Shown: positions 43,735 to 53,083, numbered from the stretch's first letter. The stretch: 64,000 nucleotides of DNA from Shimia sp051201625 (GCF_051201625.1 NZ_CP179203.1:3224001-3288000), one strand, 5' to 3'. Made by a program: numbers and translations. The notes: a model not told the origin generated them from the sequence alone.

Positions 43735-43893
43735 TCAACCCCAGGCGAACCAGGGCAGTTTTATGTACGTCAGAATGTGAGCAACGATTGCAATGACCGT
43801 GAAGATCATCAAACCGCTCATGTAAACTGAGTGCAGTTCCTGCGCTTGTTCGTCTGTGAGACCTGTAAAGCTTAGGTCATTTTTATCAGCCAT
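43735..43893 (-). CDS. pufB: LH1 antenna beta polypeptide
   Basis: A 52-residue single-helix protein. MADKNDLSFTGLTDEQAQEL is the typical N-terminus; HSVYMSGLM follows, and the ligand is His39 in AIVAHILTY with the C-terminal PWF. ATG at 43893 follows an AGGAG site. The longer open frame upstream (to 44076) is in the pufQ-pufB gap and is not coding. First of the antenna genes. Confidence 0.96.
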   Translation of the reverse strand: MADKNDLSFTGLTDEQAQELHSVYMSGLMIFTVIAIVAHILTYIKLPWFAWG

Positions 43894-44006
43894 TTTTTTC
43901 TCCTGAAAATATGTACTGACGCCGCGCGGCCCCCGCGACTGGGTTGCAACAAGGGCTCCTCCCCTGCCTTGACACCACTGCCCCGAAAGACGCGCGGATG
44001 ATGTGC

Positions 44007-44026
44007 CCCGGCTTTTACAAGCCGGG
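44007..44026 (-). repeat. Hairpin between pufQ and pufB
   Basis: CCCGGCTT (44007-44014) pairs with AAGCCGGG (44019-44026), a perfect 8-bp stem with a 4-nt loop, ten bases beyond the pufQ stop. It may protect the 5' end of processed pufBA mRNA or end a fraction of bchZ-pufQ transcripts. Confidence 0.7.
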
Positions 44027-44035
44027 AAAAATTGT

Positions 44036-44269
44036 TCAGGCCCAGAAGATGCAAGGCGCGATGGTCCGCGCCTCACTCAGAGCACTTTGAATAGGTCCTT
44101 GGGCAGGCATTTTTGCATGCTTGAACAGTTGATATGTCCAGATCACGGTGCAGAATGGCACCGCTGTCAGAAAGATCATGCTGAGATAAAACCTATACTC
44201 ACCTGAAGTCTGGCGCGCCTTTTTCGGCCCACCCGACATCTGCGAAAGATTGTTTGTCAGATCGCTCAT
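44036..44269 (-). CDS. pufQ: PufQ, bacteriochlorophyll-linked assembly protein
   Basis: A 77-residue protein with one membrane helix (about residues 27-48) and a C-terminal pattern SEARTIAPCIFWA matching the PufQ family. PufQ is needed for normal bacteriochlorophyll levels/complex assembly in Rhodobacter. Its ATG overlaps the bchZ stop (ATGA) and it leads into pufBALMX after a gap of 142 bp. Confidence 0.86.
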   Translation of the reverse strand: MSDLTNNLSQMSGGPKKARQTSGEYRFYLSMIFLTAVPFCTVIWTYQLFKHAKMPAQGPIQSALSEARTIAPCIFWA

Positions 44270-45726
44270 GTGCTTCCTCCCGAAGCTGGTTGGAGATCTT
44301 TAACAATCTCCAGGTCTACCCGCTCTGCCCCGTTCTCCAACGCACACTTTTCAGCGGCGTCGCGAAGACTTTTTGCAGCGGAAATTCTTGTAAGGATAGG
44401 ATGAGATGCGACAATTTCATCTAGCTTGGCTTGCGCATCGGCATCCCATGGAAAATCACGTCGTAACGGTGTTGGTGTCGCTTGGGTTGAATCCATCTCA
44501 CTTCCCAAGGGCAGAATGTGGAACAGCGCGTCAAACAAACTGTTGCAGACCTCTTGCAAAAGATATGTTGCTCCTGCGTAACCCATGAATGGCGTTCCTG
44601 TAGCGCGCCGAATAGCCGCTCCAGGAAATGATGCCGGGATAAACGAAGGTGCCGGCCCAAATCCTGCCTTCATTTCAGCCAAATACATTTTTTCGTTTAT
44701 TGAGCCCAAAATGATCAGTGGTTTTTGAGCATGCATCATTGCCCGAACGTTATCATTATCAGTCTTCTGGCCGCGAGAACGAGCCACGGCGAATGCACAA
44801 GGCAAACCGAGATCTTTCTCCAGATAATTGCGAATGCCCCGAGTGTAAGTTTCATTTGCTACAATTGCGAAAGAAGCCGTTGCAAAAAAATCTTGTGTTA
44901 CGGAACGCCACAAATCCCAAACCGGCTTGATGGTTGAGTGCTTCTCACGCTCGATGAAAGGTTCTGGGTCTAACCCCAACAACTCACCTAAAGTGCGCAA
45001 GAATTTGGTTGTACTGTCAATTCCAATCGGTGCTTGCAGATACGGCTTTTGAAGAATTTCGCAAAGACCGCGTCCGAACTCCCGGTACATGCAGATATTT
45101 ACATCTGCATTCACCAACCCACGCATCTCAGCAACATGAGCACCCAAGGGCATCACCATATTGATCTCTGCACCAATTCCTTCGACCAATCGTCTAATCT
45201 CAGCACGGTCTGATGGCATGTTGAAAGTGCCGTACATAGGACCGAGGATATTCACACGCGGCTTGGCATCTTCCGATCTTTTTTTCTCCGGCGGCATCCG
45301 TCCCTTGGTCATGCCAAATTCAGTAAATATCCATGTCATCGCACGATCAGCAGCTTCCCATTGATCTTCATCAATAGTTCGCGGCAAAAAGCGCTGGATG
45401 TTGGTACCTTGAGGCGTGACACCGCCGCCAATCATCTCGGAGATTGATCCTGTGACTACAACGGCGGGCAGGGCTGGATCCAAAACTTCCCAAGCACGTC
45501 TCATTGAGTTCTCGGTGCCGGAGCCCATTTCCTCCTCACCCAAGCCAGTAACAACGATGGGTAGCTCGTGCGGTGGTAAACCGTCGGTGTAATGCAGAAC
45601 GGAAGTTACCGGCAAATTCTCACACCCCACCGGACCATCAATCACACACTGGAGACCTTTTACGGCGCAGAAGGCGTAAACTGCACCCCAATACCCGCCC
45701 GCTCTATCGTGATCTTGTACCAGCAT
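44266..45726 (-). CDS. bchZ: Chlorophyllide a reductase subunit Z
   Basis: A 486-residue NifK-like subunit of chlorophyllide a oxidoreductase (COR), which reduces ring B. VIDGPVGCENLPVTSVLHYTDG (Cys cluster ligand) and LGEEEMGSGTENSM are typical. It shares one base with the end of bchY and overlaps pufQ by four bases. In Rhodobacter the puf promoter lies upstream of pufQ, here inside this gene. Confidence 0.95.
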   Translation of the reverse strand: MLVQDHDRAGGYWGAVYAFCAVKGLQCVIDGPVGCENLPVTSVLHYTDGLPPHELPIVVTGLGEEEMGSGTENSMRRAWEVLDPALPAVVVTGSISEMIGGGVTPQGTNIQRFLPRTIDEDQWEAADRAMTWIFTEFGMTKGRMPPEKKRSEDAKPRVNILGPMYGTFNMPSDRAEIRRLVEGIGAEINMVMPLGAHVAEMRGLVNADVNICMYREFGRGLCEILQKPYLQAPIGIDSTTKFLRTLGELLGLDPEPFIEREKHSTIKPVWDLWRSVTQDFFATASFAIVANETYTRGIRNYLEKDLGLPCAFAVARSRGQKTDNDNVRAMMHAQKPLIILGSINEKMYLAEMKAGFGPAPSFIPASFPGAAIRRATGTPFMGYAGATYLLQEVCNSLFDALFHILPLGSEMDSTQATPTPLRRDFPWDADAQAKLDEIVASHPILTRISAAKSLRDAAEKCALENGAERVDLEIVKDLQPASGGST

Positions 45727-47336
45727 TAGATCATCTCCGCCGCTTTAGCGGCCTTTGCGGCGCGTTCCAGTTTTTTGACGTTAGTCGCGCGGAAGGATGG
45801 CTTTAAGTTGGGAGCACCCTCCCAAACACCAGCTGTTTCCGCGAACCCAACCCCCTCAAAGAATTCGCGCATGTGATCCATGCGGGCTTTGTTGCCAATC
45901 GCGGCATTTACAACCTGTTGTAATGAACCCGCGCCAGCTGTCCCCATTAAAGGGCGCGCCGAAATCAAATTCGTGAAGTAAAGCGCTGGAATTCCGAGCT
46001 CTTTGGCTTTTTGCACGACGGGCGTAGTGCCAATAGCTAGGTTCGGCTTTATCGCCTCCATTGCCGCACAGTCATCTTCCAAGGACGCACGGAATTTGAT
46101 TTTAACCCCGTGAGCCTCCAACCACGCAGCATCCTTAGAGGACCACTCAGTTTTTGGACAGGCAGTACCCACATAAGGCACGTCAGCACCACTTTCGATT
46201 AAAAGTCGAGCAACTAGAAGCTCGCTACCTTCGTAGCCAGACAACGTAATTGTTCCTTTAATGGATGTCTTAGCGAGTGCGGCCTTAATCTCTGGCAAGA
46301 ATTGGTTTTGTGCCTGACCAACTTTTTGTGATGAAATATTAAATATGTCACCAATCTCAGCCAACCAATCGTGGGTTCCATCAAGTCCCACAGGAGCGGA
46401 ACCAATTACTGAGCGACCGGCAGCCTCAAACTCCCGCACCGATGAGGTGTAAAATGGATGAATTGCCGCTACTGCGCCACAGTCAAGCGCTGCATAAAGC
46501 TCACGCCACTCCCGACAAGGTACAACTGGGCCCGCCGCCAACCCCAAAGGTGCTAACATCTGCCCTATGACCATAGGGTCAGCAGGAAACATCTCTCCCA
46601 GCAAGCTGACAGTTGGACGATCAGACTTACCGCTAGCAGGCATGGCTACTGGGCCGGCCTCAATCTCTTTACGGGCATAGTTGAGCATAGCCCCAGCCAA
46701 TACATCCTTCGCTTCGGCGTGGGTCGGGATACCAAAGCCAGGAACATCTATCCCAACAATGCGTACGCCATTGATTTCCTCAGGCAGCAGCCGTAAAGGG
46801 ACGCCAGACGCGGTTGGAACACAAAGGTTTGTCACTACCACTGCGTCCAGCTTTTCCGGATTAGCAATGTCATGCACCGCCTCTCGGATGTCTTCAAAAA
46901 GCTTACCCGTTACAAGGGTTTCCGAATTGAAAGGGACATATCCGACCGACCGTCGCGCTCCATAGAAATGAGATACAAAGGTCAGGCCGTAGACACAACA
47001 GGCCGATCCACTTAGGATCGTTGCAGTGCGCTTCATCCGCAGACCCACACGCAATGAACCAAAGGCTGGGCACATGCTCTGAGGTTTGTCATGCGGCCCT
47101 TGCGGGTAATCTATCGCATACTGGTCCAAAATCTCTGACTTACCCGCACTGCGCGCTACAGCGTCAAGTGTGTCAGCTCCAGCAGTGCAGCCACCCTCCA
47201 AAGCGGTCTCTTGAACTTGTTTGGATACATCTAAAATCACTGGCGCATATTTGGACTCAGCAGTCTCAACAACCTGCACATTACCGGCTTCGTCATAGCC
47301 AACTTCAAATCCTTGACGACCACCATCTTGTGTCAT
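45726..47336 (-). CDS. bchY: Chlorophyllide a reductase subunit Y
   Basis: A 536-residue NifD-like COR subunit. Cys residues that bind the shared 4Fe-4S cluster lie in QSMCPAFGS, GSACCVYG and VTNLCVPTASG. The first 80 residues form a loosely conserved N-terminal extension, so a later start is possible, but the ATG at 47336 gives a normal family length. Gap to bchX is 30 bp. Confidence 0.94.
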   Translation of the reverse strand: MTQDGGRQGFEVGYDEAGNVQVVETAESKYAPVILDVSKQVQETALEGGCTAGADTLDAVARSAGKSEILDQYAIDYPQGPHDKPQSMCPAFGSLRVGLRMKRTATILSGSACCVYGLTFVSHFYGARRSVGYVPFNSETLVTGKLFEDIREAVHDIANPEKLDAVVVTNLCVPTASGVPLRLLPEEINGVRIVGIDVPGFGIPTHAEAKDVLAGAMLNYARKEIEAGPVAMPASGKSDRPTVSLLGEMFPADPMVIGQMLAPLGLAAGPVVPCREWRELYAALDCGAVAAIHPFYTSSVREFEAAGRSVIGSAPVGLDGTHDWLAEIGDIFNISSQKVGQAQNQFLPEIKAALAKTSIKGTITLSGYEGSELLVARLLIESGADVPYVGTACPKTEWSSKDAAWLEAHGVKIKFRASLEDDCAAMEAIKPNLAIGTTPVVQKAKELGIPALYFTNLISARPLMGTAGAGSLQQVVNAAIGNKARMDHMREFFEGVGFAETAGVWEGAPNLKPSFRATNVKKLERAAKAAKAAEMI

Positions 47337-47366
47337 GACGCCTCACTCTGTGTTTGAGTCAGGATT

Positions 47367-48407
47367 TCAAACATCATCATAGACCACTTCAAGGCTGGCC
47401 TTTGGCGCAGCTTTAGAGCCGCGCATGTCCTGATCGGTGGCAGGCACCAATTCATAGTCAGCTCCGGTCTCATCCGCGTCGAATAGTCCAAGCAAACCAT
47501 CCTGATCTAATGGAGAAGGATGCACCGGAGCGGCTAAACTCACCGCATCACCCAATTCACCGAACAAACCACCCCATTGAGACTGGGACGTACCAACAAT
47601 CTGGTAGTTCGCTGATTTTTTGCGAAGATCATCATCCTGCGGGATCGCCGCCAAAACGGGAATATCTACCGCTTCAGCAAAAGCTGCTGCCTCTCCAGTT
47701 CCGTCATCCTTGTTAATCACAAGACCGGCAACACCCACATTGCCGCCTAACTTACGGAAATATTCGACGGCGGAGCATACATTGTTCGCAACATAAAGTG
47801 ACTGCAAATCGTTTGAGGCAACAAGTATCACTTTCTGAGCCATATCCCGCGCAATGGGCAAACCAAAGCCACCGCAGACCACGTCGCCCAAAAAGTCGAG
47901 CAACACATAATCAAAATCCCAATCATGGAACCCAAGCTTTTCAAGTAATTCAAAACCATGGATTATTCCGCGACCACCGCACCCACGTCCAACTTCTGGG
48001 CCGCCAAGCTCCATCGCGAATACGCCACCACGCTTGAAACAAACATCACCGATTTTAACTTCTTCACCGGCGATCTTCTTTTTTCCAGAAGTCTCAATTA
48101 TCGTGGGACAAGCCTTGCCGCCAAACAATAGACTGGTGGTGTCAGACTTTGGGTCACAACCGATCAGCAACACCCGCTTGCCCTGTTCAGCCATCATGTG
48201 GCTAAGATTTGCTAAAGTAAAAGACTTGCCGATACCGCCTTTACCATAAATCGCGATGATTTGCGTTTTACTAGAGGGCTCGCCTTGCGGCACTTCTAGC
48301 GTTGGATCAACGGCGGCCTCATCACGTAATCGCTGGCTGAAACTTTCAAGGTTTGGCACTTCGTCTTTCAAGCTGTATCCCTCCAATCTAACATCATCTT
48401 GAGGCAC
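47367..48407 (-). CDS. bchX: Chlorophyllide a reductase iron-sulfur protein BchX
   Basis: A 346-residue NifH-like ATPase for COR. The P-loop IYGKGGIGKSFTLANLSHMM, CDPKSDTTSLLFGG, and cluster Cys residues in GRGCGGRG and GDVVCGGF are present. The start at 48407 overlaps bchC by 40 bp. The N-terminus (residues 1-45) and C-terminus (320-346) are variable in the family. It is paralogous to bchL in this window. Confidence 0.95.
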   Translation of the reverse strand: MPQDDVRLEGYSLKDEVPNLESFSQRLRDEAAVDPTLEVPQGEPSSKTQIIAIYGKGGIGKSFTLANLSHMMAEQGKRVLLIGCDPKSDTTSLLFGGKACPTIIETSGKKKIAGEEVKIGDVCFKRGGVFAMELGGPEVGRGCGGRGIIHGFELLEKLGFHDWDFDYVLLDFLGDVVCGGFGLPIARDMAQKVILVASNDLQSLYVANNVCSAVEYFRKLGGNVGVAGLVINKDDGTGEAAAFAEAVDIPVLAAIPQDDDLRKKSANYQIVGTSQSQWGGLFGELGDAVSLAAPVHPSPLDQDGLLGLFDADETGADYELVPATDQDMRGSKAAPKASLEVVYDDV

Positions 48408-49309
48408 GCTGAATCGTTGAATGCCACTTCATATGCACGCCGCGCTTCTACAGCTTGGGATGCGTGGGTAATTATTCCAGCCAAGCTCAATGCTCCGCTT
48501 TCTACGAGCGCTCGCGTGCAGATAAGATCATCCGCATTCCACTCTGCAGCGATGCGTATGCGAGCTTCTTTCATAAAGGCAGGTGGAAACGAAAAGCTGA
48601 TGTTGCTGGTGTAAAAACCAGCCAAAACAATTTCACCACCCTTGGCGAGACGGCCAATGAGAGTTGGAACCAGATCCGCGGCACCCGATGCGTCATATAT
48701 TGCGCGATAGTTGCAACGCTCGTCCTCTGCGGGATCAATAACTTCATACCCAAGAGCGCCATTGCGGCGACTTGGCTCGACTTCCCATACTGTTGGCGCG
48801 GGAGCCCCTGCAGCAATCGTCAACCGTGCCAACAACCTACCAAGCACACCGTGGCCGACTATCAGATCGGGTACCACTTTGCCTTGCCCAGCCATCGCAT
48901 GTCGGGCAGTGGCGGCAAGCGCAAGTAATGCGCCCTCAGCACCGAACCCACCGTCGATCTTGATTGCGCGATCCTCGGCACTCACCAACAAACGCGATGC
49001 ACCACCAAACAGACCAAACGCCCCGTCATAACAATTGGCACCGGGAACAAAGACCGTATCCCCCACCTTAAAGGCACCCTCCGCTCCGACTTCGATGACT
49101 TCACCAGTAGCCTCATATCCAGGCACCAAAGGGTACCCCATGCCTGGAAACGGCGGCATGTCACCAGTCCAAAAAAGCTTTTCTGTACCTGTTGATATGC
49201 CTGAGTAATTAATGCGCACAACCAAATCACCCGCCACCGGGTCTGTCACGTTCAGCGTGTCCAGGCCGAGGTCTTGTGGCCCCTTCAAAATGACGGCTGT
49301 GGTTTGCAA
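48368..49309 (-). CDS. bchC: 3-hydroxyethyl bacteriochlorophyllide a dehydrogenase BchC
   Basis: A 313-residue zinc-type alcohol dehydrogenase-like protein oxidising the 3-hydroxyethyl group to acetyl. ISTGTEKLFWTGDMPPFPGMGYPLVPGYE is the family catalytic region. A TTG start at 49309 with AAGGGAAG upstream gives the usual length (about 314) and an N-terminus like other BchC; the open frame to an ATG at 49393 adds 28 unrelated residues. A PpsR box at 49401-49418 lies upstream. Confidence 0.9.
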   Translation of the reverse strand: MQTTAVILKGPQDLGLDTLNVTDPVAGDLVVRINYSGISTGTEKLFWTGDMPPFPGMGYPLVPGYEATGEVIEVGAEGAFKVGDTVFVPGANCYDGAFGLFGGASRLLVSAEDRAIKIDGGFGAEGALLALAATARHAMAGQGKVVPDLIVGHGVLGRLLARLTIAAGAPAPTVWEVEPSRRNGALGYEVIDPAEDERCNYRAIYDASGAADLVPTLIGRLAKGGEIVLAGFYTSNISFSFPPAFMKEARIRIAAEWNADDLICTRALVESGALSLAGIITHASQAVEARRAYEVAFNDSACLKMMLDWRDTA

Positions 49310-49400
49310 TGCGGCTTCCCTTCTTAACGACGTGATGCCTGTGAAAGACTCAACCCAAGACGGCACGTGTCTAGTGTAAGGTAAAACTGACATAATTATG

Positions 49401-49418
49401 TGTCAATCATTATTGACA
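49401..49418. promoter_or_regulatory. PpsR box upstream of bchC
   Basis: TGT at 49401-49403 and ACA at 49416-49418, TGTCAA...TTGACA, perfectly symmetric outer six bases. It lies between crtF and bchC, 92 bp upstream of the TTG start, and probably marks the internal bchC promoter of the crtEF-bchCXYZ-puf superoperon. Confidence 0.82.
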
Positions 49419-49436
49419 ATCTATTTTAGTTATCTG

Positions 49437-50570
49437 TCAAATCTTCTTGCGTGCCTCAAGGCAGCGGGTCACAAATGGTCTAGGCGATCGGGGTGTTGCG
49501 ACCACCTCAAAACCAGCCCCCTCACAAAGAGCCGTGATTTCCTTGATCGATCGTGTTTTGCCGGTCTGCATGGCCAACGTGTAAAGAGCAAAATAAACGT
49601 CACCCGCCCGTTCAGGCCGATCTCCACCCAGCATCGGCTCTGAGATATAAAGGCGCCCAGCTTCCGGAAGAGCAGCGTAACATTTGGCCAACAATGCGGA
49701 TACGGTTTCATCACTGTGATCATAGAGAACACGGATCAAACTAATCGCATCTGCGCCAACTGGAATTGGGTCTCGAATGAAAGATCCACAAACAATTTTA
49801 GTCCGCTCTGCAATCCCTGCTCGCACAAAGCGTGGTTGCGCAGTCGGAGCAACATCGGGTAAATCAAACACGACCAGGCTCAACCGCGGATAGGACTGGC
49901 CAAGCTTTTCAAGGAAAGCGCCCGATCCTCCACCAACATCCAAAACTGTCTTCACTTTCGAAAAGTCCAGCACACGCAATGTGTCTTCGGCCACAAGTTC
50001 CTGACTTTCCGCCATAAGCCCAGAGTAGGTTTCAGCTACCTCCTTATTTATCTCTCCCCCAAAGACATATGGCCAAAAGTCTGCGAGCTCAGTCTTAGTC
50101 TCACCTCGAAAGAATGCCGCCGGATCCGCCAAGTCTCGGTAAAGAATATCGTGATGCTTTATCATTGCCATCAGACCCGGCACGCCAACGAGAGCCGCAC
50201 CGGCACGGTTTAAAGCATACCTACCGTTACGTTTTTTCTTGATTAACCTCAATGCAATCGCGGCTCTCAGCAGAATATCCATCCGCTCGCTTGGGACGCC
50301 GCATCGACTTGTCAACTCAGCGGCAGTGAGGGGCCTCTGCAAAAGCATTTGAGGAATTTCAAACTGCACTAAAGCCATCAGTACTTGACTGTGACAAAAC
50401 CCCGCCAGCAGATCAAACAACGCTTCGCCTTCACGTCGAACTAGTTTGCGAGTGAGGGGAAATTCAGCGGCCCAACGCTGAAAACCCCTCGACGCAATCA
50501 GCCGCGTAGACCATCCTTTCAAACTGCGTCCCGAACTCCGCAAACGCTCATTATGGGACACATCACTCAT
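49437..50570 (-). CDS. crtF: Hydroxyneurosporene methyltransferase CrtF
   Basis: A 377-residue SAM-dependent O-methyltransferase with an N-terminal dimerisation/winged-helix part (TAAELTSRCGVPSERMDILLRAA) and the SAM site VKTVLDVGGGSGAFLEKL. It makes the methoxy group of spheroidene-type carotenoids. Its ATG directly follows the crtE TAA. It precedes bchC by 127 bp. Confidence 0.93.
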   Translation of the reverse strand: MSDVSHNERLRSSGRSLKGWSTRLIASRGFQRWAAEFPLTRKLVRREGEALFDLLAGFCHSQVLMALVQFEIPQMLLQRPLTAAELTSRCGVPSERMDILLRAAIALRLIKKKRNGRYALNRAGAALVGVPGLMAMIKHHDILYRDLADPAAFFRGETKTELADFWPYVFGGEINKEVAETYSGLMAESQELVAEDTLRVLDFSKVKTVLDVGGGSGAFLEKLGQSYPRLSLVVFDLPDVAPTAQPRFVRAGIAERTKIVCGSFIRDPIPVGADAISLIRVLYDHSDETVSALLAKCYAALPEAGRLYISEPMLGGDRPERAGDVYFALYTLAMQTGKTRSIKEITALCEGAGFEVVATPRSPRPFVTRCLEARKKI

Positions 50571-51458
50571 TTACTCGCCGGGAACTCGGCTGGAATGACC
50601 TGCACGCCACTTCATGGGTGTCAACACCTCGGCTTGCGAATTCACCATCTTGGCCAACATTGCCTCTCCCGGGCATTTCGGAATTGAGGAAATGGCGCCA
50701 CTTAGGATGTCTTTCATCCGCTCTATAGCGCCTTGCACCCCAAGTTCAGTCACCGCATTAGGCCGTCCATGCAAGTCATCCTGCCCTACAGGCTTGCCTA
50801 ACATCATTTCATCATACAATGCATCGCGCAGATCGTCTGCAACCTGGAAAGCCTCACCAATACGCGACCCCAATTCATCCCATTGGTCACCATCTTGACC
50901 AGCCGCTGTTGCCCCCATCTGGGTGGCCGCAATGAATAATGCGCCAGTTTTCGCGCGGTGATAAGCGGACAGATCAATCTGATCTTCGCTTTCCCATCCC
51001 TGCCCAGCGCAGATGCCATTCGGCATGCCTGTGCGTTCTGCAAGGATCCTAAGCAGATTGATAGCCCTATCAGGATGGATCGCAGCCACTTCTGTTAGAA
51101 CCGAAAATGCCATGATGATCAGGCTGTCACCGCTCAAGATCGCAAGTGGTTCGCCAAAAGCTCGGTGCGTCGATGGCTTGCCACGCCTAATGTCAGCATC
51201 GTCGAAGCATGGCAGATCATCGTGAACAAGGGACGCACAGTGAATAAGCTCAAGCGCAGTGGCTGCCGCATCCGCCACTTTCGGAGAATCATCACCACAC
51301 GCAGTCGCCACACTTAACAATATTTTCGGTCTAATCCGCGCTCCACCAGGCGATACAGAGTAATGCAATGCTGACGCCAACTTGCCTGGAGAAGGTGCTT
51401 TCTGCCCCTTATAAATAGTGCGGGAAATCGCATTTTCTATTCGGTCGGTGAAGGCCAT
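50571..51458 (-). CDS. crtE: Geranylgeranyl diphosphate synthase CrtE
   Basis: A 295-residue trans-isoprenyl synthase giving C20 for carotenoids and phytol. Both Asp-rich motifs are visible: HDDLPCFDDADIRRGKPSTH (first) and FQVADDLRDALYDE (second, DDxxD type). ATG at 51458 has TAGGAG upstream; the ATG at 51485 is less supported. It is the first gene of the superoperon and is divergent from crtD with one good and one imperfect PpsR box. Confidence 0.93.
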   Translation of the reverse strand: MAFTDRIENAISRTIYKGQKAPSPGKLASALHYSVSPGGARIRPKILLSVATACGDDSPKVADAAATALELIHCASLVHDDLPCFDDADIRRGKPSTHRAFGEPLAILSGDSLIIMAFSVLTEVAAIHPDRAINLLRILAERTGMPNGICAGQGWESEDQIDLSAYHRAKTGALFIAATQMGATAAGQDGDQWDELGSRIGEAFQVADDLRDALYDEMMLGKPVGQDDLHGRPNAVTELGVQGAIERMKDILSGAISSIPKCPGEAMLAKMVNSQAEVLTPMKWRAGHSSRVPGE

Positions 51459-51494
51459 CGACGGCTCTCCTATCTGATCACACACATTGCAAGA

Positions 51495-51512
51495 TGTAAA
51501 TTCTTGCTGACG
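51495..51512. promoter_or_regulatory. Imperfect PpsR box, crtE-crtD region
   Basis: TGT at 51495-51497 and ACG at 51510-51512 (one mismatch from ACA), spacer 12. It lies 25 bp (centre to centre) from the good box, so it could serve as a second, weaker site. Confidence 0.5.
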
Positions 51513-51519
51513 CTATAAT

Positions 51520-51537
51520 TGTAAACTAAAGTGTACA
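51520..51537. promoter_or_regulatory. PpsR box, crtE-crtD region
   Basis: TGT at 51520-51522 and ACA at 51535-51537 with a 12-bp A/T-rich centre, 49 bp upstream of the crtD start and 61 bp from the crtE start. It probably controls both divergent operons. Confidence 0.8.
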
Positions 51538-51586
51538 GATATCATTCACCTGTCAATCTAAAGCTTTTTTAAAGGGAGATGACACC

Positions 51587-53083
51587 GTGCCAACGAACCC
51601 ACCGCATGTCGCTGTGATCGGCGCTGGAATTGGCGGTTTGGCCACTGCGCTACGCTTGGCGCACCGAAAGATAAAAGTTTCAGTTTTTGAACGCCACAGA
51701 GACCCAGGCGGTAAAATGCGCCAGCTTCCCACATGCGCTGGACCTGTAGATGCTGGGCCAACGGTTTTGACAATGAAACCGGTCTTTGATGCTTTATTTG
51801 CAGAAGTGGGTTTAAGGCTGGAGGACGTTGTCACTTTTCAGAAACAAGAGTTACTGGCACGGCATTTCTGGCGGGATGGCACCACTCTGGATTTGATGCA
51901 TGACCCTGATGCCACTCACGAAAATATTGCCTCCAGCTTTGGCGAAAAATCAGCACAAGAATTTACTCAATTCTCAGCCCATGCTCGTCAATTGTTCGAA
52001 GCCTTCGAAGCCCCAATAATGCGTTCTTCTCGGCCATCTTTGGCAAATCTGATCCGCATTGTTGCGCTTCATCCACGCTTGTTACGTGAGATGGAGCCAA
52101 TGCGAACTTTTGAAGCCTCTTTAAACCGACGGTTTTCTGATCTGCGTCTTGCCCAATTGTTTGCGCGCTACGCGACTTATGTCGGTGGATTACCCGATGC
52201 CTCACCCGCGCTGTTAGGATTGATCTGGCACGCGGAAAGCAGAGGCGTTTGGCATGTCAAAGGCGGAATGCATCAATTGGCAAAAAGCATCGAGAAGAGC
52301 GCGGAAAAACTGGGTGCGTCGTTTTACTACGGCGCACATGTGACCCGAATTGAGACTGAGAATGGCAAAGCCAGCTTCGTTCAGACTGGCGGCACACGCA
52401 TTCCCATCGATGCTATTGTCTTTAACGGCGATCCCCGCGCCCTTCAAACCGGAATGTTGGGCGATGATTGTAAACCCGCGGTTAAAGACGACGCCCTAAC
52501 TCCACGCAGTTTATCCGCACACGTAATGAGTTTTGCGGCGGAACCATGTGGCGTCTCGCTGGCTGCGCATAACGTATTCTTCGCGAAAAATTCGAAAAAT
52601 GAATATTTGCCGTTAGGCCGCGCGTTGAATCAAACCGACCCCACGCTGTATGTGTGCGCGCAAGACCGTTTTGGCGGGGCCGTACCAAAAGGTCCTGAGC
52701 GATTTGAAGTTATCCTTAACAGCCCACCTATTAATCCGGCTAAGGAAACAAACCCCCATCACGCAGAAAAAGTGAGTAAGCAATGTCAGACACACATCCT
52801 CAAAACGCTCAGACAACACGGACTCACATTCAAACAAATGCCACAGCAGACCACAACGGGGCCACAAGATTTCGAGCATATGTTCCCAGCCTCGACAGGG
52901 TCGCTGTACGGAAGGTCACCACACGGAATGATGGCTGCGTTCAAGCGACCAACGGCGCGCACCCAAGTGAGGGGCTTGTACCTGACAGGCGGGGGTGCAC
53001 ATCCTGGGGCGGGAGTGCCGATGGCTGTTCTCTCCGCTCAGCACGCGGCCGAGGCGATTCTGAGCGACCTGCATTTGACGTGA
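51587..53083 (+). CDS. crtD: Hydroxyneurosporene desaturase (methoxyneurosporene dehydrogenase) CrtD
   Basis: A 498-residue FAD-dependent CrtI-family desaturase that introduces the 3,4 double bond. The FAD motif VIGAGIGGLATALRLAHR and the C-terminal LYLTGGGAHPGAGVPMAVLSA are present; the pairing with crtC and opposite crtE, rather than crtB, marks it as crtD. The start GTG/ATG region is at 51587 (a GTG), with AAAGGGAG upstream. Its TGA overlaps the crtC GTG. Confidence 0.9.
   Translation: MPTNPPHVAVIGAGIGGLATALRLAHRKIKVSVFERHRDPGGKMRQLPTCAGPVDAGPTVLTMKPVFDALFAEVGLRLEDVVTFQKQELLARHFWRDGTTLDLMHDPDATHENIASSFGEKSAQEFTQFSAHARQLFEAFEAPIMRSSRPSLANLIRIVALHPRLLREMEPMRTFEASLNRRFSDLRLAQLFARYATYVGGLPDASPALLGLIWHAESRGVWHVKGGMHQLAKSIEKSAEKLGASFYYGAHVTRIETENGKASFVQTGGTRIPIDAIVFNGDPRALQTGMLGDDCKPAVKDDALTPRSLSAHVMSFAAEPCGVSLAAHNVFFAKNSKNEYLPLGRALNQTDPTLYVCAQDRFGGAVPKGPERFEVILNSPPINPAKETNPHHAEKVSKQCQTHILKTLRQHGLTFKQMPQQTTTGPQDFEHMFPASTGSLYGRSPHGMMAAFKRPTARTQVRGLYLTGGGAHPGAGVPMAVLSAQHAAEAILSDLHLT

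Noticed and set aside
43735..44076. Long version of the pufB frame (113 residues)
   Set aside because: The conserved PufB protein begins at 43893; the upstream part covers the pufQ-pufB hairpin and would not be coding.
52783..53079. Open frame extending crtC 99 codons upstream within crtD
   Set aside because: It overlaps the well-conserved C-terminal part of crtD in another frame and is not similar to CrtC; the family N-terminus begins at the GTG at 53080.
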